A DNA stretch of 17,847 nt from an uncultured Bacteroidales bacterium. GTDB lineage: Bacteria; Bacteroidota; Bacteroidia; Bacteroidales; Muribaculaceae. Under the pieces are notes generated by a model. That model saw only the letters and a list, made by a program, of their open reading frames with translations, made no database searches and had not been told where the DNA came from. Both the position numbers and the translations under genes were made by a program. The stretch lies in NCBI GenBank assembly GCA_900547755.1, contig URIC01000047.1, positions 1 to 17,847 of the forward strand, in the 5' to 3' direction. This document shows positions 1 through 7,399 of the stretch, in pieces; the first letter of the stretch is position 1; the number at the start of each line of letters is the position of its first letter.

Positions 1-2
1 GC

Positions 3-134
3 TGCGAAGTCCACTCTCCGGACACCGAACTGGCACAGGGGCGCGACGCCATACTCGACTTCGCCCTCGGCTATATGCTCAAAGACTGTTCCGCCTCAGG
101 AATCCGGAAAACAGAGAAATTGACGGAGCCGTAG
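3..134 (+). CDS. Possible 3' end of an unrecognised plus-strand gene (5' truncated by the window edge)
   Basis: An open frame enters from the left edge and stops with TAG at 132-134, giving 43 residues. Codon choice over the first ~90 bases resembles real genes in this window (GCC, CTC, ATA for Ile, GAC), and the peptide contains a plausible helix (AQGRDAILDFALGYMLKDC). I do not recognise the protein. It would converge on rsmD and overlap its last 64 bases, which is more than usual, so the last ~20 codons could be read-through of non-coding sequence. The reverse strand of 1-70 shows no equally convincing frame. The call rests on codon character only. Confidence 0.35.
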   Translation, partial: CEVHSPDTELAQGRDAILDFALGYMLKDCSASGIRKTEKLTEP

Positions 135-631
135 GCACGGTGCTGTTCAAAACCTGGCAAAGCGCTGAAATCGTGTGTCTTGTTGTGTTCGATTATAACC
201 AGGGTCCCGGGCTTAAGCATCTTTGAGTTCAGAATAAGTTCCGGAATCTCCGCGAAACGAGGGTGGTCGTAAGGAGGGTCTGCGAAAATCATGTCGAACT
301 TCTCGGTACATGTGTCTATAAACTTGAAGACATCCCCCTTCACCACCGACAGACCGACAGCGTTGAGTTTTTCCTTCACCGAGCGTATGAAGTTGGCCTG
401 GGTGGCAGCCATCTCCACCGCCACGACACGCGAGCAGCCACGGCTCAGGAACTCCAGGGCTATCGCGCCGGTGCCGCTGAAGAGGTCAAGAGCCGAAAGA
501 CCGTCGAAGTCCTCCATATTCTCCAACACATTGAATATGTTCTCGCGCGCAAAGTCAGTAGTAGGACGCGCAGAGATATTGCGGGGCACGTCGAAGCGGC
601 GGCGCCCATATTTTCCTCGTATAATCCTCAT
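71..631 (-). CDS. rsmD: 16S rRNA (guanine(966)-N2)-methyltransferase RsmD
   Basis: RsmD methylates N2 of G966 in 16S rRNA using S-adenosylmethionine, acting on assembled small-subunit particles in the cytoplasm. The 186-residue protein has the usual family length. It starts MRIIRGKYGRR, followed by the conserved RPTTD segment (residues 22-26), the SAM-binding glycine-rich loop LDLFSGTGA (48-56), and the N6/N2-methyltransferase catalytic motif DPPY (118-121). The C-terminus after FSVFRI carries a short extra tail (PEAEQSLSI) that may overlap a convergent gene. The ATG overlaps the stop of the upstream DUF3822 gene (ATGA at 631-628), so the two are probably cotranscribed and translationally coupled. 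Function is secure from motifs. Confidence 0.95.
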   Translation of the reverse strand: MRIIRGKYGRRRFDVPRNISARPTTDFARENIFNVLENMEDFDGLSALDLFSGTGAIALEFLSRGCSRVVAVEMAATQANFIRSVKEKLNAVGLSVVKGDVFKFIDTCTEKFDMIFADPPYDHPRFAEIPELILNSKMLKPGTLVIIEHNKTHDFSALPGFEQHRAYGSVNFSVFRIPEAEQSLSI

Positions 632-1458
632 CTTTTCAAAACATCTGAAAATTTGTTCGCGACCAACGCCTGCGACAGACCCACTCCACGGGATAGCGCC
701 ACAGCGGTCGCGGAATCAGTAACCGTCAGGCCCACATAATTTATGTGGTGGCGGAGCATGGTCATCACCTCCCGGCGCATAAGCTCCGTTCCACTCACTC
801 TCAGCTCCCCCTGCGCGGAGTCGAGACGCAAAGCGCGCCAGGCGAAAAGCAGGTAATAAGCGGCATCCGCACCCGGCTTACAGGCCCATGTGCCGGCATG
901 GAGCAGACGCCCGTCCCGCCAGGCCGCCATATCCACTCCCCCTTCGTGCAGATGCGCCCACATCTTCTCTCCGCCCTCGCTACGGGCCACGGGAGCGAAA
1001 TGCTCCACAATCGGCGCCATGAGGTGGCGCACATCCTCGGTGGGGAAAGTACGGTTCAGAAAACCGCGTATACCCTTGGGCAGAGAGCAAAGAGCCAACG
1101 CCTCGCCCATGGGTTCGGTCCACACCTCTTTGGTCTCGGAAGCGTCCACGGCATCCAGCACACGGGCTATATCCGGACAGGCTTCAGGGTCCACCGATTC
1201 CGGGGGCACCAGCAGGGTGGAGCGGGGAGAAATAAGTATAGAGACATTATAATCGTCAGGGAGCAGCGGGTCATCGTACACGGCATCCTCGAGATTCTCA
1301 AGGACATCCGGAGCGGGACACTCCCAGGCACGCCGCAGGTAAGGCACACACACGTGTGTCTTGACGTTAAGGAACGTGGCCTCCAGGCCGCACATTCCCA
1401 CCGTCAGAATAAGCCGCCACAACGTGCGGTCGGAAAAGTCAGGCATCGGGGATTCCAT
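628..1458 (-). CDS. DUF3822 family protein
   Basis: This is an uncharacterised Bacteroidota protein of about 276 residues. I assign it to DUF3822 by its overall look and its placement immediately before rsmD, a pairing common in this phylum; no biochemical role is established. It has no signal peptide or membrane segment, so it is probably cytoplasmic. Visible features are the N-terminal RTLWRLILTVG segment, a central FLNRTFPTEDVRHLMAPIVEHF stretch and a C-terminal MRREVMTMLRHHINYVGL region. I chose ATG 1458; ATG 1446 is a close alternative. An upstream TTG at 1500 is in frame, but it lies upstream of the likely transcription start set by the TAnnTTTG box at 1467-1474. The stop overlaps the rsmD start. 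Confidence 0.8.
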   Translation of the reverse strand: MESPMPDFSDRTLWRLILTVGMCGLEATFLNVKTHVCVPYLRRAWECPAPDVLENLEDAVYDDPLLPDDYNVSILISPRSTLLVPPESVDPEACPDIARVLDAVDASETKEVWTEPMGEALALCSLPKGIRGFLNRTFPTEDVRHLMAPIVEHFAPVARSEGGEKMWAHLHEGGVDMAAWRDGRLLHAGTWACKPGADAAYYLLFAWRALRLDSAQGELRVSGTELMRREVMTMLRHHINYVGLTVTDSATAVALSRGVGLSQALVANKFSDVLKR

Positions 1459-1466
1459 ACAGCTGA

Positions 1467-1501
1467 CAAAGTTACAAAAAATCCTTTGAACTACGGACAA
1501 A
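1467..1501 (-). promoter_or_regulatory. Promoter of the DUF3822-rsmD operon
   Basis: Read on the minus strand, TAACTTTG (1474-1467) matches the Bacteroidota -7 box TAnnTTTG. TTTG (1501-1498) lies 23 bases upstream, slightly longer than the 19-21 seen at other promoters here, so the -33 match is weaker. Transcription should begin only a few bases before ATG 1458. Confidence 0.6.
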
Positions 1502-1515
1502 ATTGCTTAAATTTG
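1485..1515 (+). promoter_or_regulatory. Promoter of the RecD-like helicase gene
   Basis: TTTG (1485-1488), a 19-base spacer and TAAATTTG (1508-1515) form a near-ideal Bacteroidota sigma-ABfr promoter. The -7 box ends four bases before the GTG start at 1520, which implies a leaderless or nearly leaderless mRNA. It is interleaved with the divergent DUF3822 promoter. Confidence 0.75.
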
Positions 1516-1519
1516 CAGA

Positions 1520-2944
1520 GTGTTAGACGCAGACTATCTATATCGGCAGGCCCTGGAGCGTTTTCCTTTCGAGCCTCAGGGGGGACAGGATGAGCTGTTG
1601 TGGCGATTGAGCGAGTTCATAGCCGGCCACGGCGAGCGGGAGATGTTCATGCTCCGTGGATACGCAGGCACAGGCAAGACCTCCGTGATGGCCGCCGTAA
1701 CCTCCGCTCTGACAGGGACAAAGCTGAAAACAGTGCTTTTGGCTCCCACCGGACGCGCCGCCAAGGTGATGTCGGCATATTCCGGACACCGTGCCACCAC
1801 CATACACAAGAGACTGTACAGAGGCGACACACTCTCGCCCGACGCCACGGGCTTTTACCTCGCTCCGAACAAAGACCGCGACACCGTTTTCATTGTAGAT
1901 GAAGCGTCTATGATTGCCGCCTGCGGCTCACGTCTGCTGGAGCATCTGGTGGCGCACGTGTACTCCTCCCCCGGCTGCGCCCTGATTTTGGCCGGCGACA
2001 CCGCGCAGCTTCCCCCCGTAGGCGAAACGGTGAGCCATGCCATGAACCCCGACTCAATGCGGCAGCTCGGGCTGGATGTGAACGTCTTCGACCTGGAGCA
2101 TCCGCTGCGCCAGGCATCCAAGAGCGGCATCCTGTACAATGCCACGCGACTGCGACACCGCATGCTCCGGGAGCCTCTGCCGGAAGCCCGCCTATGGCCT
2201 GCGGACTTCCCGGACGTCAAGGTAATCTCCAGCGAATTTCTGGCCGAAAGCATCTCCGACTCCTACAGCGAGGTGGGTCAGGACTCTACCCTGGTGGTGA
2301 CCCGGGCCAACTGGAGGGCAGCGACATTCAACCGCGCCATACGGGGCACGGTGCTGTATGCCGAGAACCGCCTGGAAAAAGGAGACCGCCTGGTGGTGGC
2401 CAAAAACAATTACTTCTGGACCGCCAGACTGCCCGGCCAGCTGTTCATAGCCAACGGCGAGGGCGCCACCGTAGAGAGAATCCACGGAGAGGAGACACGC
2501 TATGGACATGACTGGGCCGATGTGGAGCTGACATTCCCGGACTCTGACCTGAACATAGACTGCAAGCTGCTCCTAACCTGCCTGGACAATGAGTCTCCGT
2601 CCCTCTCCAAAGCCGAATATGCCGAGCTGTACGCGCAGGTGGTCCTGGACATCAGAACCCGTACGCATGACCCGGCCGAGGAGATGCGGGCCTTGCGCAA
2701 CGACCCGTACCTGAATGCCATCCAGGCCAAATACGGCTATTGCCTCACCTGCCACAAGGCGCAGGGCGGACAGTGGGACCACGTCTACATAGATATGGCC
2801 GGCATCAGGCAGGACGCATGGCACGACCTGGACTTCCACCGCTGGCTGTATACCGCAGTCACACGCGCCGTGAAACGCCTGTGGCTAATCAATCCCTCCA
2901 TCCCGCTGAACAATAACACGTTTCCCGGTGTTGAACCTGAGTAA
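1520..2944 (+). CDS. RecD-like ATP-dependent DNA helicase (SF1, AAA family ATPase)
   Basis: This 474-residue superfamily 1 helicase probably unwinds DNA 5'-3' in repair or replication-fork processing, as RecD2/Dda-type enzymes do. Walker A is GYAGTGKTS (47-55, Lys53). Walker B is FIVDEAS with Asp127-Glu128. Motif III is GDTAQLPPVGE. The C-terminal UvrD-like part has LTCHKAQGGQWDHVYID (about 409-425) and motif VI YTAVTRAVKRL (about 443-453). It lacks the long N-terminal helix-hairpin-helix extension of full-length RecD2, which is typical of the short Bacteroidota form, and no RecB/RecC partner lies nearby. The start is GTG at 1520, because no ATG occurs until after the conserved N-terminus (FPFEPQGGQDELLWRL) and the promoter abuts this codon. 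tpx follows after 31 bases. Helicase class is firm; the exact pathway is inference. Confidence 0.9.
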   Translation: MLDADYLYRQALERFPFEPQGGQDELLWRLSEFIAGHGEREMFMLRGYAGTGKTSVMAAVTSALTGTKLKTVLLAPTGRAAKVMSAYSGHRATTIHKRLYRGDTLSPDATGFYLAPNKDRDTVFIVDEASMIAACGSRLLEHLVAHVYSSPGCALILAGDTAQLPPVGETVSHAMNPDSMRQLGLDVNVFDLEHPLRQASKSGILYNATRLRHRMLREPLPEARLWPADFPDVKVISSEFLAESISDSYSEVGQDSTLVVTRANWRAATFNRAIRGTVLYAENRLEKGDRLVVAKNNYFWTARLPGQLFIANGEGATVERIHGEETRYGHDWADVELTFPDSDLNIDCKLLLTCLDNESPSLSKAEYAELYAQVVLDIRTRTHDPAEEMRALRNDPYLNAIQAKYGYCLTCHKAQGGQWDHVYIDMAGIRQDAWHDLDFHRWLYTAVTRAVKRLWLINPSIPLNNNTFPGVEPE

Positions 2945-2975
2945 CGAATTACATAAAACTTTATACGCGAACAGT

Positions 2976-3473
2976 ATGGAAACAGTATTCCTGAACGGCA
3001 TGGCCATGCACACCTGCGGCCATCTGCCCAAAGTAGGTGAGAAAGCTCCTGAACTCCACCTCGTAGGACAAGACCTCATGGAAATAAATCTCGAAAAATA
3101 CAAAGGTCACCGTCTGGTACTCAACATCTTCCCGAGCATGGACACCGACGTATGCGCCGCCTCCGTGCGCCGCTTCAACGCCGACGTAGCCAAGCTGGAG
3201 GACACCCGTGTGCTATGCGTCAGCATGGACCTGCCCTTTGCAGCCACCCGCTTCTGCACCGCCAACGGCATCAAGAACGTGGCCACCGGCAGCGGATTCC
3301 GCAGCCAGTTCGGCACCAAATACGGCGTACGCATCGAGGATGGCCCCATGCAGGGCCTCTACGCCCGCGCACTGGTAATCATAGACAGAGACGGAACCGT
3401 TATAGGCACCAGCCTTTGCGAACAGATTACAGAAGAGCCTGACTACGACTTCGTAAAGAAAATCTTAGACTGA
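2976..3473 (+). CDS. tpx: Thiol peroxidase (atypical 2-Cys peroxiredoxin)
   Basis: Tpx reduces hydrogen and organic peroxides using thioredoxin as reductant. In E. coli it is found mainly in the periplasm, but this protein shows no signal peptide and is probably cytoplasmic. The 165-residue sequence aligns along its length with E. coli Tpx: LNIFPSMDTDVCAASVRRF contains the active-site Pro53, Thr57 and peroxidatic Cys60, and the resolving Cys94 is in ATRFCTANG. The conserved LPFA and EPDYDF segments are also present. I chose ATG 2976, which gives the family N-terminus METVFLNG. An in-frame TTG at 2928 inside the helicase gene would add 16 unsupported residues. The 31-base gap after the helicase holds no clear promoter, so cotranscription is likely. 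A hairpin follows. Confidence 0.95.
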   Translation: METVFLNGMAMHTCGHLPKVGEKAPELHLVGQDLMEINLEKYKGHRLVLNIFPSMDTDVCAASVRRFNADVAKLEDTRVLCVSMDLPFAATRFCTANGIKNVATGSGFRSQFGTKYGVRIEDGPMQGLYARALVIIDRDGTVIGTSLCEQITEEPDYDFVKKILD

Positions 3474-3494
3474 CACGCCCTGTTAAACCACCTG

Positions 3495-3532
3495 CCGAAG
3501 CCGGGACGTCGGAACAGACATCCCGGCCTCGG
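3495..3532 (+). terminator. Intrinsic terminator after tpx
   Basis: A GC-rich hairpin has the perfect core GCCGGGA / TCCCGGC, extended to about 14 positions with two A-C mismatches and a loop of roughly ten bases, followed by TCTTTCC. It lies 21 bases after the tpx stop. The T-tract is weak, as is common in this phylum. Confidence 0.6.
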
Positions 3533-3550
3533 TCTTTCCGTATGCGGCCG

Positions 3551-3584
3551 AACCGCTGTCATGCGCCGTTGGCTGACAGCGGTT
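3551..3584. repeat. Perfect 11-bp inverted repeat upstream of glgB
   Basis: AACCGCTGTCA (3551-3561) and TGACAGCGGTT (3574-3584) are perfect reverse complements around a 12-base loop. The right arm runs into the TTTG element of the glgB promoter (3583-3586). It could be a second terminator hairpin for tpx or an operator for glgB; the sequence alone does not decide. Confidence 0.6.
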
Positions 3585-3614
3585 TGCGTATGTGGGTATT
3601 ATTTGCTAAATTTG
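3583..3614 (+). promoter_or_regulatory. Promoter of glgB(-gpmI)
   Basis: TTTG (3583-3586), a 20-base spacer and TAAATTTG (3607-3614) match the Bacteroidota consensus. Transcription should begin near 3620, leaving a leader of about 118 bases before the glgB ATG. The leader contains a small hairpin at 3636-3660 (CACC-GCGGA-loop-TCCGC-GGTG). A weaker TACCCTTG box at 3710-3717 has no good upstream partner. Confidence 0.75.
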
Positions 3615-3737
3615 GCGAAAAATTCCGTGGCAAGACACCGGCGGACTTATCCGCAAGGTGCCATAAAATCAAAGTCCTCCATTAAACCGTGCGGTGCGTC
3701 GGCGTGTTATACCCTTGCACCTCTCCTTATATGCAAA

Positions 3738-5798
3738 ATGGAAAAAAAGTTATCTATCCTAAGACAAGATTCCTGGCTGGAGCCTTACGCAAACGCCATC
3801 GAGGGACGTCACGAAGATGTGAACCGCAAGCTCGCGGCCCTCACTTCTGCCACCGGCGGCTCACTCAGCGACTTCGCAAACGCACATAAATATTTCGGGT
3901 TACACCGTTCCAAGTCCGGGTGGGTATTCCGCGAATATGCCCCCTCGGCCACCGCAATCCACCTCATAGGCACATTCAACGACTGGACCCCCTCCGAGCA
4001 GTGGAGACTCACTTCCACGGGAGGCGGCGTGTGGGAGGTTTCCCTCCCTGCGGAGGCCATACACCACGGAGACCTCTTCAAGATGCTCGTACAATGGCCC
4101 GGCGGCCAGGGTGAACGTATTCCCGCCTTCGCCACCCGTGTGGTGCAGGACCCCGGCACAAACATATTCTCCGCCCAGGTATGGGCCCCCGAGAAGCCCT
4201 ATGCTTTCAAAGTCAGCAAATTCACCCCGGATGTGAAACCGCTCCTGATATACGAATGTCACATAGGCATGAGCGGCGAAGAGGAGAAGGTCAGCTCATT
4301 CGAGGAGTTCCGTACCCGTGTGCTGCCGCGCATACACGGAGACGGCTACAACGCCATACAGATAATGGCCATACAGGAACATCCCTACTACGGCTCTTTC
4401 GGCTACCACGTGTCCTCCTTCTTCGCCGCATCCTCGCGCTTCGGCACTCCGGACGACCTGAAACGCCTCATAGACGACGCACACTCCATGGGCATAGCGG
4501 TGATTATGGACATAGTCCACTCCCACGCCGTGAAGAACGAGACCGAGGGCCTGGCTCGCCTGGACGGCAACCGCGACCTCTACTTCTACCCTGACTCCAG
4601 GGGCGAGCACCCCGCATGGGACAGTCTGTGCTTCGATTACGGCAAAGACAGCGTGCTGCACTTCCTGCTCTCCAACTGCAAGTACTGGCTCGAGGAATAT
4701 AAGTTCGACGGCTTCCGGTTCGACGGCGTAACCTCCATGCTGTATTACGACCACGGGCTGGGCAAGGCCTTCGGCTCATATGCCGATTATTACGACGGCT
4801 CCCAGGACACCAACGCCATCACCTACCTCACCCTGGCCAACATACTCATTCACCGAATCAACCCCAAGGCGATAACCATAGCCGAGGAAATGAGCGGAAT
4901 GCCGGGGCTGGCAATTCCTTTTGAGGACGGGGGCATGGGCTTTGACTACCGCATGGCTATGGGTATCCCGGATTATTGGATAAAGACCATCAAGGAAAAG
5001 AAGGACGAGGACTGGAAACCCAGCAGCATGTTCTGGGAAGTAACGAACCGACGGGCTGACGAGAAGACCATATCTTATTGTGAAAGCCACGACCAGGCTT
5101 TGGTGGGCGACAAGACTATCATTTTCCGCTTGATAGATGCCGACATGTATTGGCACTTCAAAAAAGGAGATGAAAACTACGCTGTAGAACGCGGTATAGC
5201 CTTGCATAAAATGATTCGCCTGCTTACGGCTTCCACCATCAACGGCGGTTATCTGAATTTCATGGGTAATGAATTTGGTCATCCGGAGTGGATTGATTTC
5301 CCCCGCCAGGGCAACGGATGGAGCTATAAGTACGCCCGCCGCCAGTGGAGCCTCGTAGACCGCGAAGACCTCAAATACAAGTATCTGAACCGATTCGACA
5401 ACGCAATGATAAAGACGGTGTCCGGAGAGTACGACTTCCAGGGAAAACCTGTGGAGAAACTCTGGGAAAAGGATGACGACCAGATACTCTCATTCATGCG
5501 AGGCGACCTGCTGTTCGTTTTCAATTTCTCCCCCACGCGCAGCTTCGAGGGTTACGGCATACTGGCTCCCGAAGGCGAATACGAGGTGGTGCTTGACTCC
5601 GATGCCGACGAGTTCGGCGGATTTGGCAACATCGACGACAAGATACACCACTTCACCGCTCCCGACCCGCTTTACAGACCCTCCGGCAAGGGCTGGCTGC
5701 GTATGTATATCCCCTCCCGCACCGCACAGGTGCTGCGCCGCATGAAGCCGGTGCCAAAAACATCCGGAGCTCGTGCCTCAAAAAAGAAATCCAAATAA
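3738..5798 (+). CDS. glgB: 1,4-alpha-glucan branching enzyme (GH13, CBM48)
   Basis: The enzyme cleaves alpha-1,4 glucan chains and reattaches them through alpha-1,6 links, making branches in glycogen. The 686-residue protein has an N-terminal CBM48-type domain (about 45-150, with GWVFREYAPSATAIHLIGTF), then a GH13 (beta/alpha)8 barrel. Conserved regions are DIVHSH (258-263), GFRFDGVTSM with nucleophile Asp329, AEEMSGMP with acid/base Glu383, and ESHDQ with His451 and Asp452. MGNEFGHPEW and a C-terminal beta domain follow. The basic Lys/Ser tail (GARASKKKSK) looks unstructured. Start ATG 3738 gives the family N-terminus (LEPYANAIEGRH). An open 59-codon extension to 3561 is rejected because it begins upstream of the promoter. 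gpmI follows after 25 bases. Confidence 0.97.
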   Translation: MEKKLSILRQDSWLEPYANAIEGRHEDVNRKLAALTSATGGSLSDFANAHKYFGLHRSKSGWVFREYAPSATAIHLIGTFNDWTPSEQWRLTSTGGGVWEVSLPAEAIHHGDLFKMLVQWPGGQGERIPAFATRVVQDPGTNIFSAQVWAPEKPYAFKVSKFTPDVKPLLIYECHIGMSGEEEKVSSFEEFRTRVLPRIHGDGYNAIQIMAIQEHPYYGSFGYHVSSFFAASSRFGTPDDLKRLIDDAHSMGIAVIMDIVHSHAVKNETEGLARLDGNRDLYFYPDSRGEHPAWDSLCFDYGKDSVLHFLLSNCKYWLEEYKFDGFRFDGVTSMLYYDHGLGKAFGSYADYYDGSQDTNAITYLTLANILIHRINPKAITIAEEMSGMPGLAIPFEDGGMGFDYRMAMGIPDYWIKTIKEKKDEDWKPSSMFWEVTNRRADEKTISYCESHDQALVGDKTIIFRLIDADMYWHFKKGDENYAVERGIALHKMIRLLTASTINGGYLNFMGNEFGHPEWIDFPRQGNGWSYKYARRQWSLVDREDLKYKYLNRFDNAMIKTVSGEYDFQGKPVEKLWEKDDDQILSFMRGDLLFVFNFSPTRSFEGYGILAPEGEYEVVLDSDADEFGGFGNIDDKIHHFTAPDPLYRPSGKGWLRMYIPSRTAQVLRRMKPVPKTSGARASKKKSK

Positions 5799-5823
5799 AG
5801 TATATATTTATATTCAGTAAGAT

Positions 5824-7332
5824 ATGTCTCATAAAGCGATTCTCATAATTCTTGACGGATGGGGCATCGGCGACCACAAGAAAGACGATGCCATTTTCAA
5901 CACCCCCACCCCCTACATCGACTCTATGCTCAAACAGTATCCCCACTCCGAGCTTCAGGCCTCCGGAGAAGACGTAGGCCTTCCCGACGGCCAGATGGGC
6001 AATTCCGAGGTGGGACACCTCAACATCGGCGCAGGCCGCATAGTCTACCAGGACCTGGTGAAAATCAACCGCGCCATAGCCGACAAGTCCATTCTTAAGA
6101 ACAAGGAAATCATCTCCGCTTTCTCCTACGCCCGCGACAACGACAAGGCCCTGCACCTCATGGGCCTTACATCCGACGGCGGCGTACACTCCAGCCTGGA
6201 ACACCTTTTCGCCCTCCTGGACATAGCCAAGGAGTACGGCCTGGAAAAGGTGTACGTGCACTGCTTCATGGACGGACGCGACACCGACCCCAAGAGCGGT
6301 GCCGGCTTTATCAGGCAAGTAGAAGACCGCTGTGCGGCCACCACCGGCAAGATAGCCGACATCATAGGCCGCTTCTACGCCATGGACCGCGACAACCGCT
6401 GGGAACGAATCAAGGAAGCCTACGATATGCTCGTCCACGGCCAGGGCAAAAAAGCCACCGACCTGGTGAAAGCCATGGAAGAGAGCTACGAAGAGGGTGT
6501 CACCGACGAGTTCATAAAGCCCATAGTCAACGCGGAGACGGACGGCACCATAAAGGACGGGGATGCCGTAATCTTCTTCAACTACCGCAACGACCGCGCA
6601 AAAGAGCTGACCGTCGTCCTGACCCAACACAGCGAGGAGGACATGAACCCCATACCGGGACTCCAGTATTACTGCATGACCCCCTACGACTCCTCTTTCA
6701 AAGGGGTTCACATCCTTTTCGACAAAGAGGATGTGCCGGACACCCTGGCCGAATGGCTCTCAAAGCATGACAAGAAACAGCTCCACATAGCCGAGACCGA
6801 AAAATATGCCCACGTCACTTTCTTCCTGAACGGTGGCCGCGAGGCTCCTTTCGAACATGAGGACCGTATCCTGGTGCCCTCTCCCAAAGTGGCGACCTAC
6901 GACCTCAAGCCCGAGATGAGCGCATACGAAGTGAAGGACAGACTGGTAGCCGCCATCGACTCTGAAAAATATGACTTCATAGTCGTAAACTTCGCCAACG
7001 GCGACATGGTGGGTCACACCGGCGTATATACCGCCATACAGAAAGCCGTGGAAGCCGTAGACACTTGCGTCCACGACGTAGTGGAAGCTGCAAAGGCACA
7101 TGGCTACGAGGGAATACTAATCGCCGACCACGGCAATGCCGACCATGCGCTCAACGCGGATGGCACACCCAACACGGCCCACTCCCTTAACCCGGTGCCT
7201 TTCATCTACATCACACAGACCCCGGGACACACGGCCCGGAACGGACGCCTGGCAGACGTAGCCCCCTCTATCCTTAAAATAATGGGCCTGCCCCAACCCC
7301 AGGATATGACCGGCAAAGCACTGATAGACTAA
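5824..7332 (+). CDS. gpmI: 2,3-bisphosphoglycerate-independent phosphoglycerate mutase
   Basis: GpmI interconverts 3-phosphoglycerate and 2-phosphoglycerate in glycolysis and gluconeogenesis, using two Mn2+ ions and a phosphoserine intermediate. The 502-residue length is normal. The alkaline-phosphatase-like core shows LDGWG (Asp11) and QMGNSEVGH with the phosphorylated Ser61. One metal site is formed by Asp394, His398 (NGDMVGHTG) and His453 (TAHSLNPVPF); the other by Asp11, Ser61, Asp435 and His436 (ADHGNADH). The substrate-binding insertion contains FMDGRDTDP, GRFYAMDRDNRW and FFNYRNDRA. No separate promoter is evident in the short AT-rich gap after glgB, so the two are probably cotranscribed, linking glycogen storage with lower glycolysis. 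A perfect hairpin starts 16 bases after the stop. Confidence 0.97.
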   Translation: MSHKAILIILDGWGIGDHKKDDAIFNTPTPYIDSMLKQYPHSELQASGEDVGLPDGQMGNSEVGHLNIGAGRIVYQDLVKINRAIADKSILKNKEIISAFSYARDNDKALHLMGLTSDGGVHSSLEHLFALLDIAKEYGLEKVYVHCFMDGRDTDPKSGAGFIRQVEDRCAATTGKIADIIGRFYAMDRDNRWERIKEAYDMLVHGQGKKATDLVKAMEESYEEGVTDEFIKPIVNAETDGTIKDGDAVIFFNYRNDRAKELTVVLTQHSEEDMNPIPGLQYYCMTPYDSSFKGVHILFDKEDVPDTLAEWLSKHDKKQLHIAETEKYAHVTFFLNGGREAPFEHEDRILVPSPKVATYDLKPEMSAYEVKDRLVAAIDSEKYDFIVVNFANGDMVGHTGVYTAIQKAVEAVDTCVHDVVEAAKAHGYEGILIADHGNADHALNADGTPNTAHSLNPVPFIYITQTPGHTARNGRLADVAPSILKIMGLPQPQDMTGKALID

Positions 7333-7348
7333 GACAACCCAGACACAC

Positions 7349-7399
7349 AGAAAGAACGCGAGGAATAAAGCGTGATGCCTTATTCCTCGCGTTCTTTCT
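7349..7399. terminator. Bidirectional terminator hairpin between gpmI and the convergent membrane-protein gene
   Basis: There is a perfect 20-bp inverted repeat, 7349-7368 and 7380-7399, with an 11-base loop. A-rich and T-rich flanks of the stem (AGAAAGAA / TTCTTTCT) suit termination in both directions. The right arm contains the stop codon and last six codons of the minus-strand gene. Confidence 0.8.

Noticed and set aside
1459..1500. TTG start at 1500 for the DUF3822 protein
   Set aside because: The TTG overlaps the -33 element and is upstream of the expected transcription start.
2928..2975. TTG start for tpx inside the 3' end of the helicase gene
   Set aside because: It adds residues not found in Tpx; ATG 2976 gives the normal 165-residue protein.
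3561..3737. In-frame 59-codon N-terminal extension of glgB from ATG 3561
   Set aside because: The ATG lies at the edge of a hairpin arm and upstream of the glgB promoter boxes and predicted start. The translated stretch does not resemble branching enzymes, and ATG 3738 gives the family N-terminus.
5653..6711. 352-residue minus-strand open frame opposite gpmI
   Set aside because: It is a shadow of the gpmI codon pattern: Val/Gly/His-rich without recognisable motifs and crossing the gpmI start.
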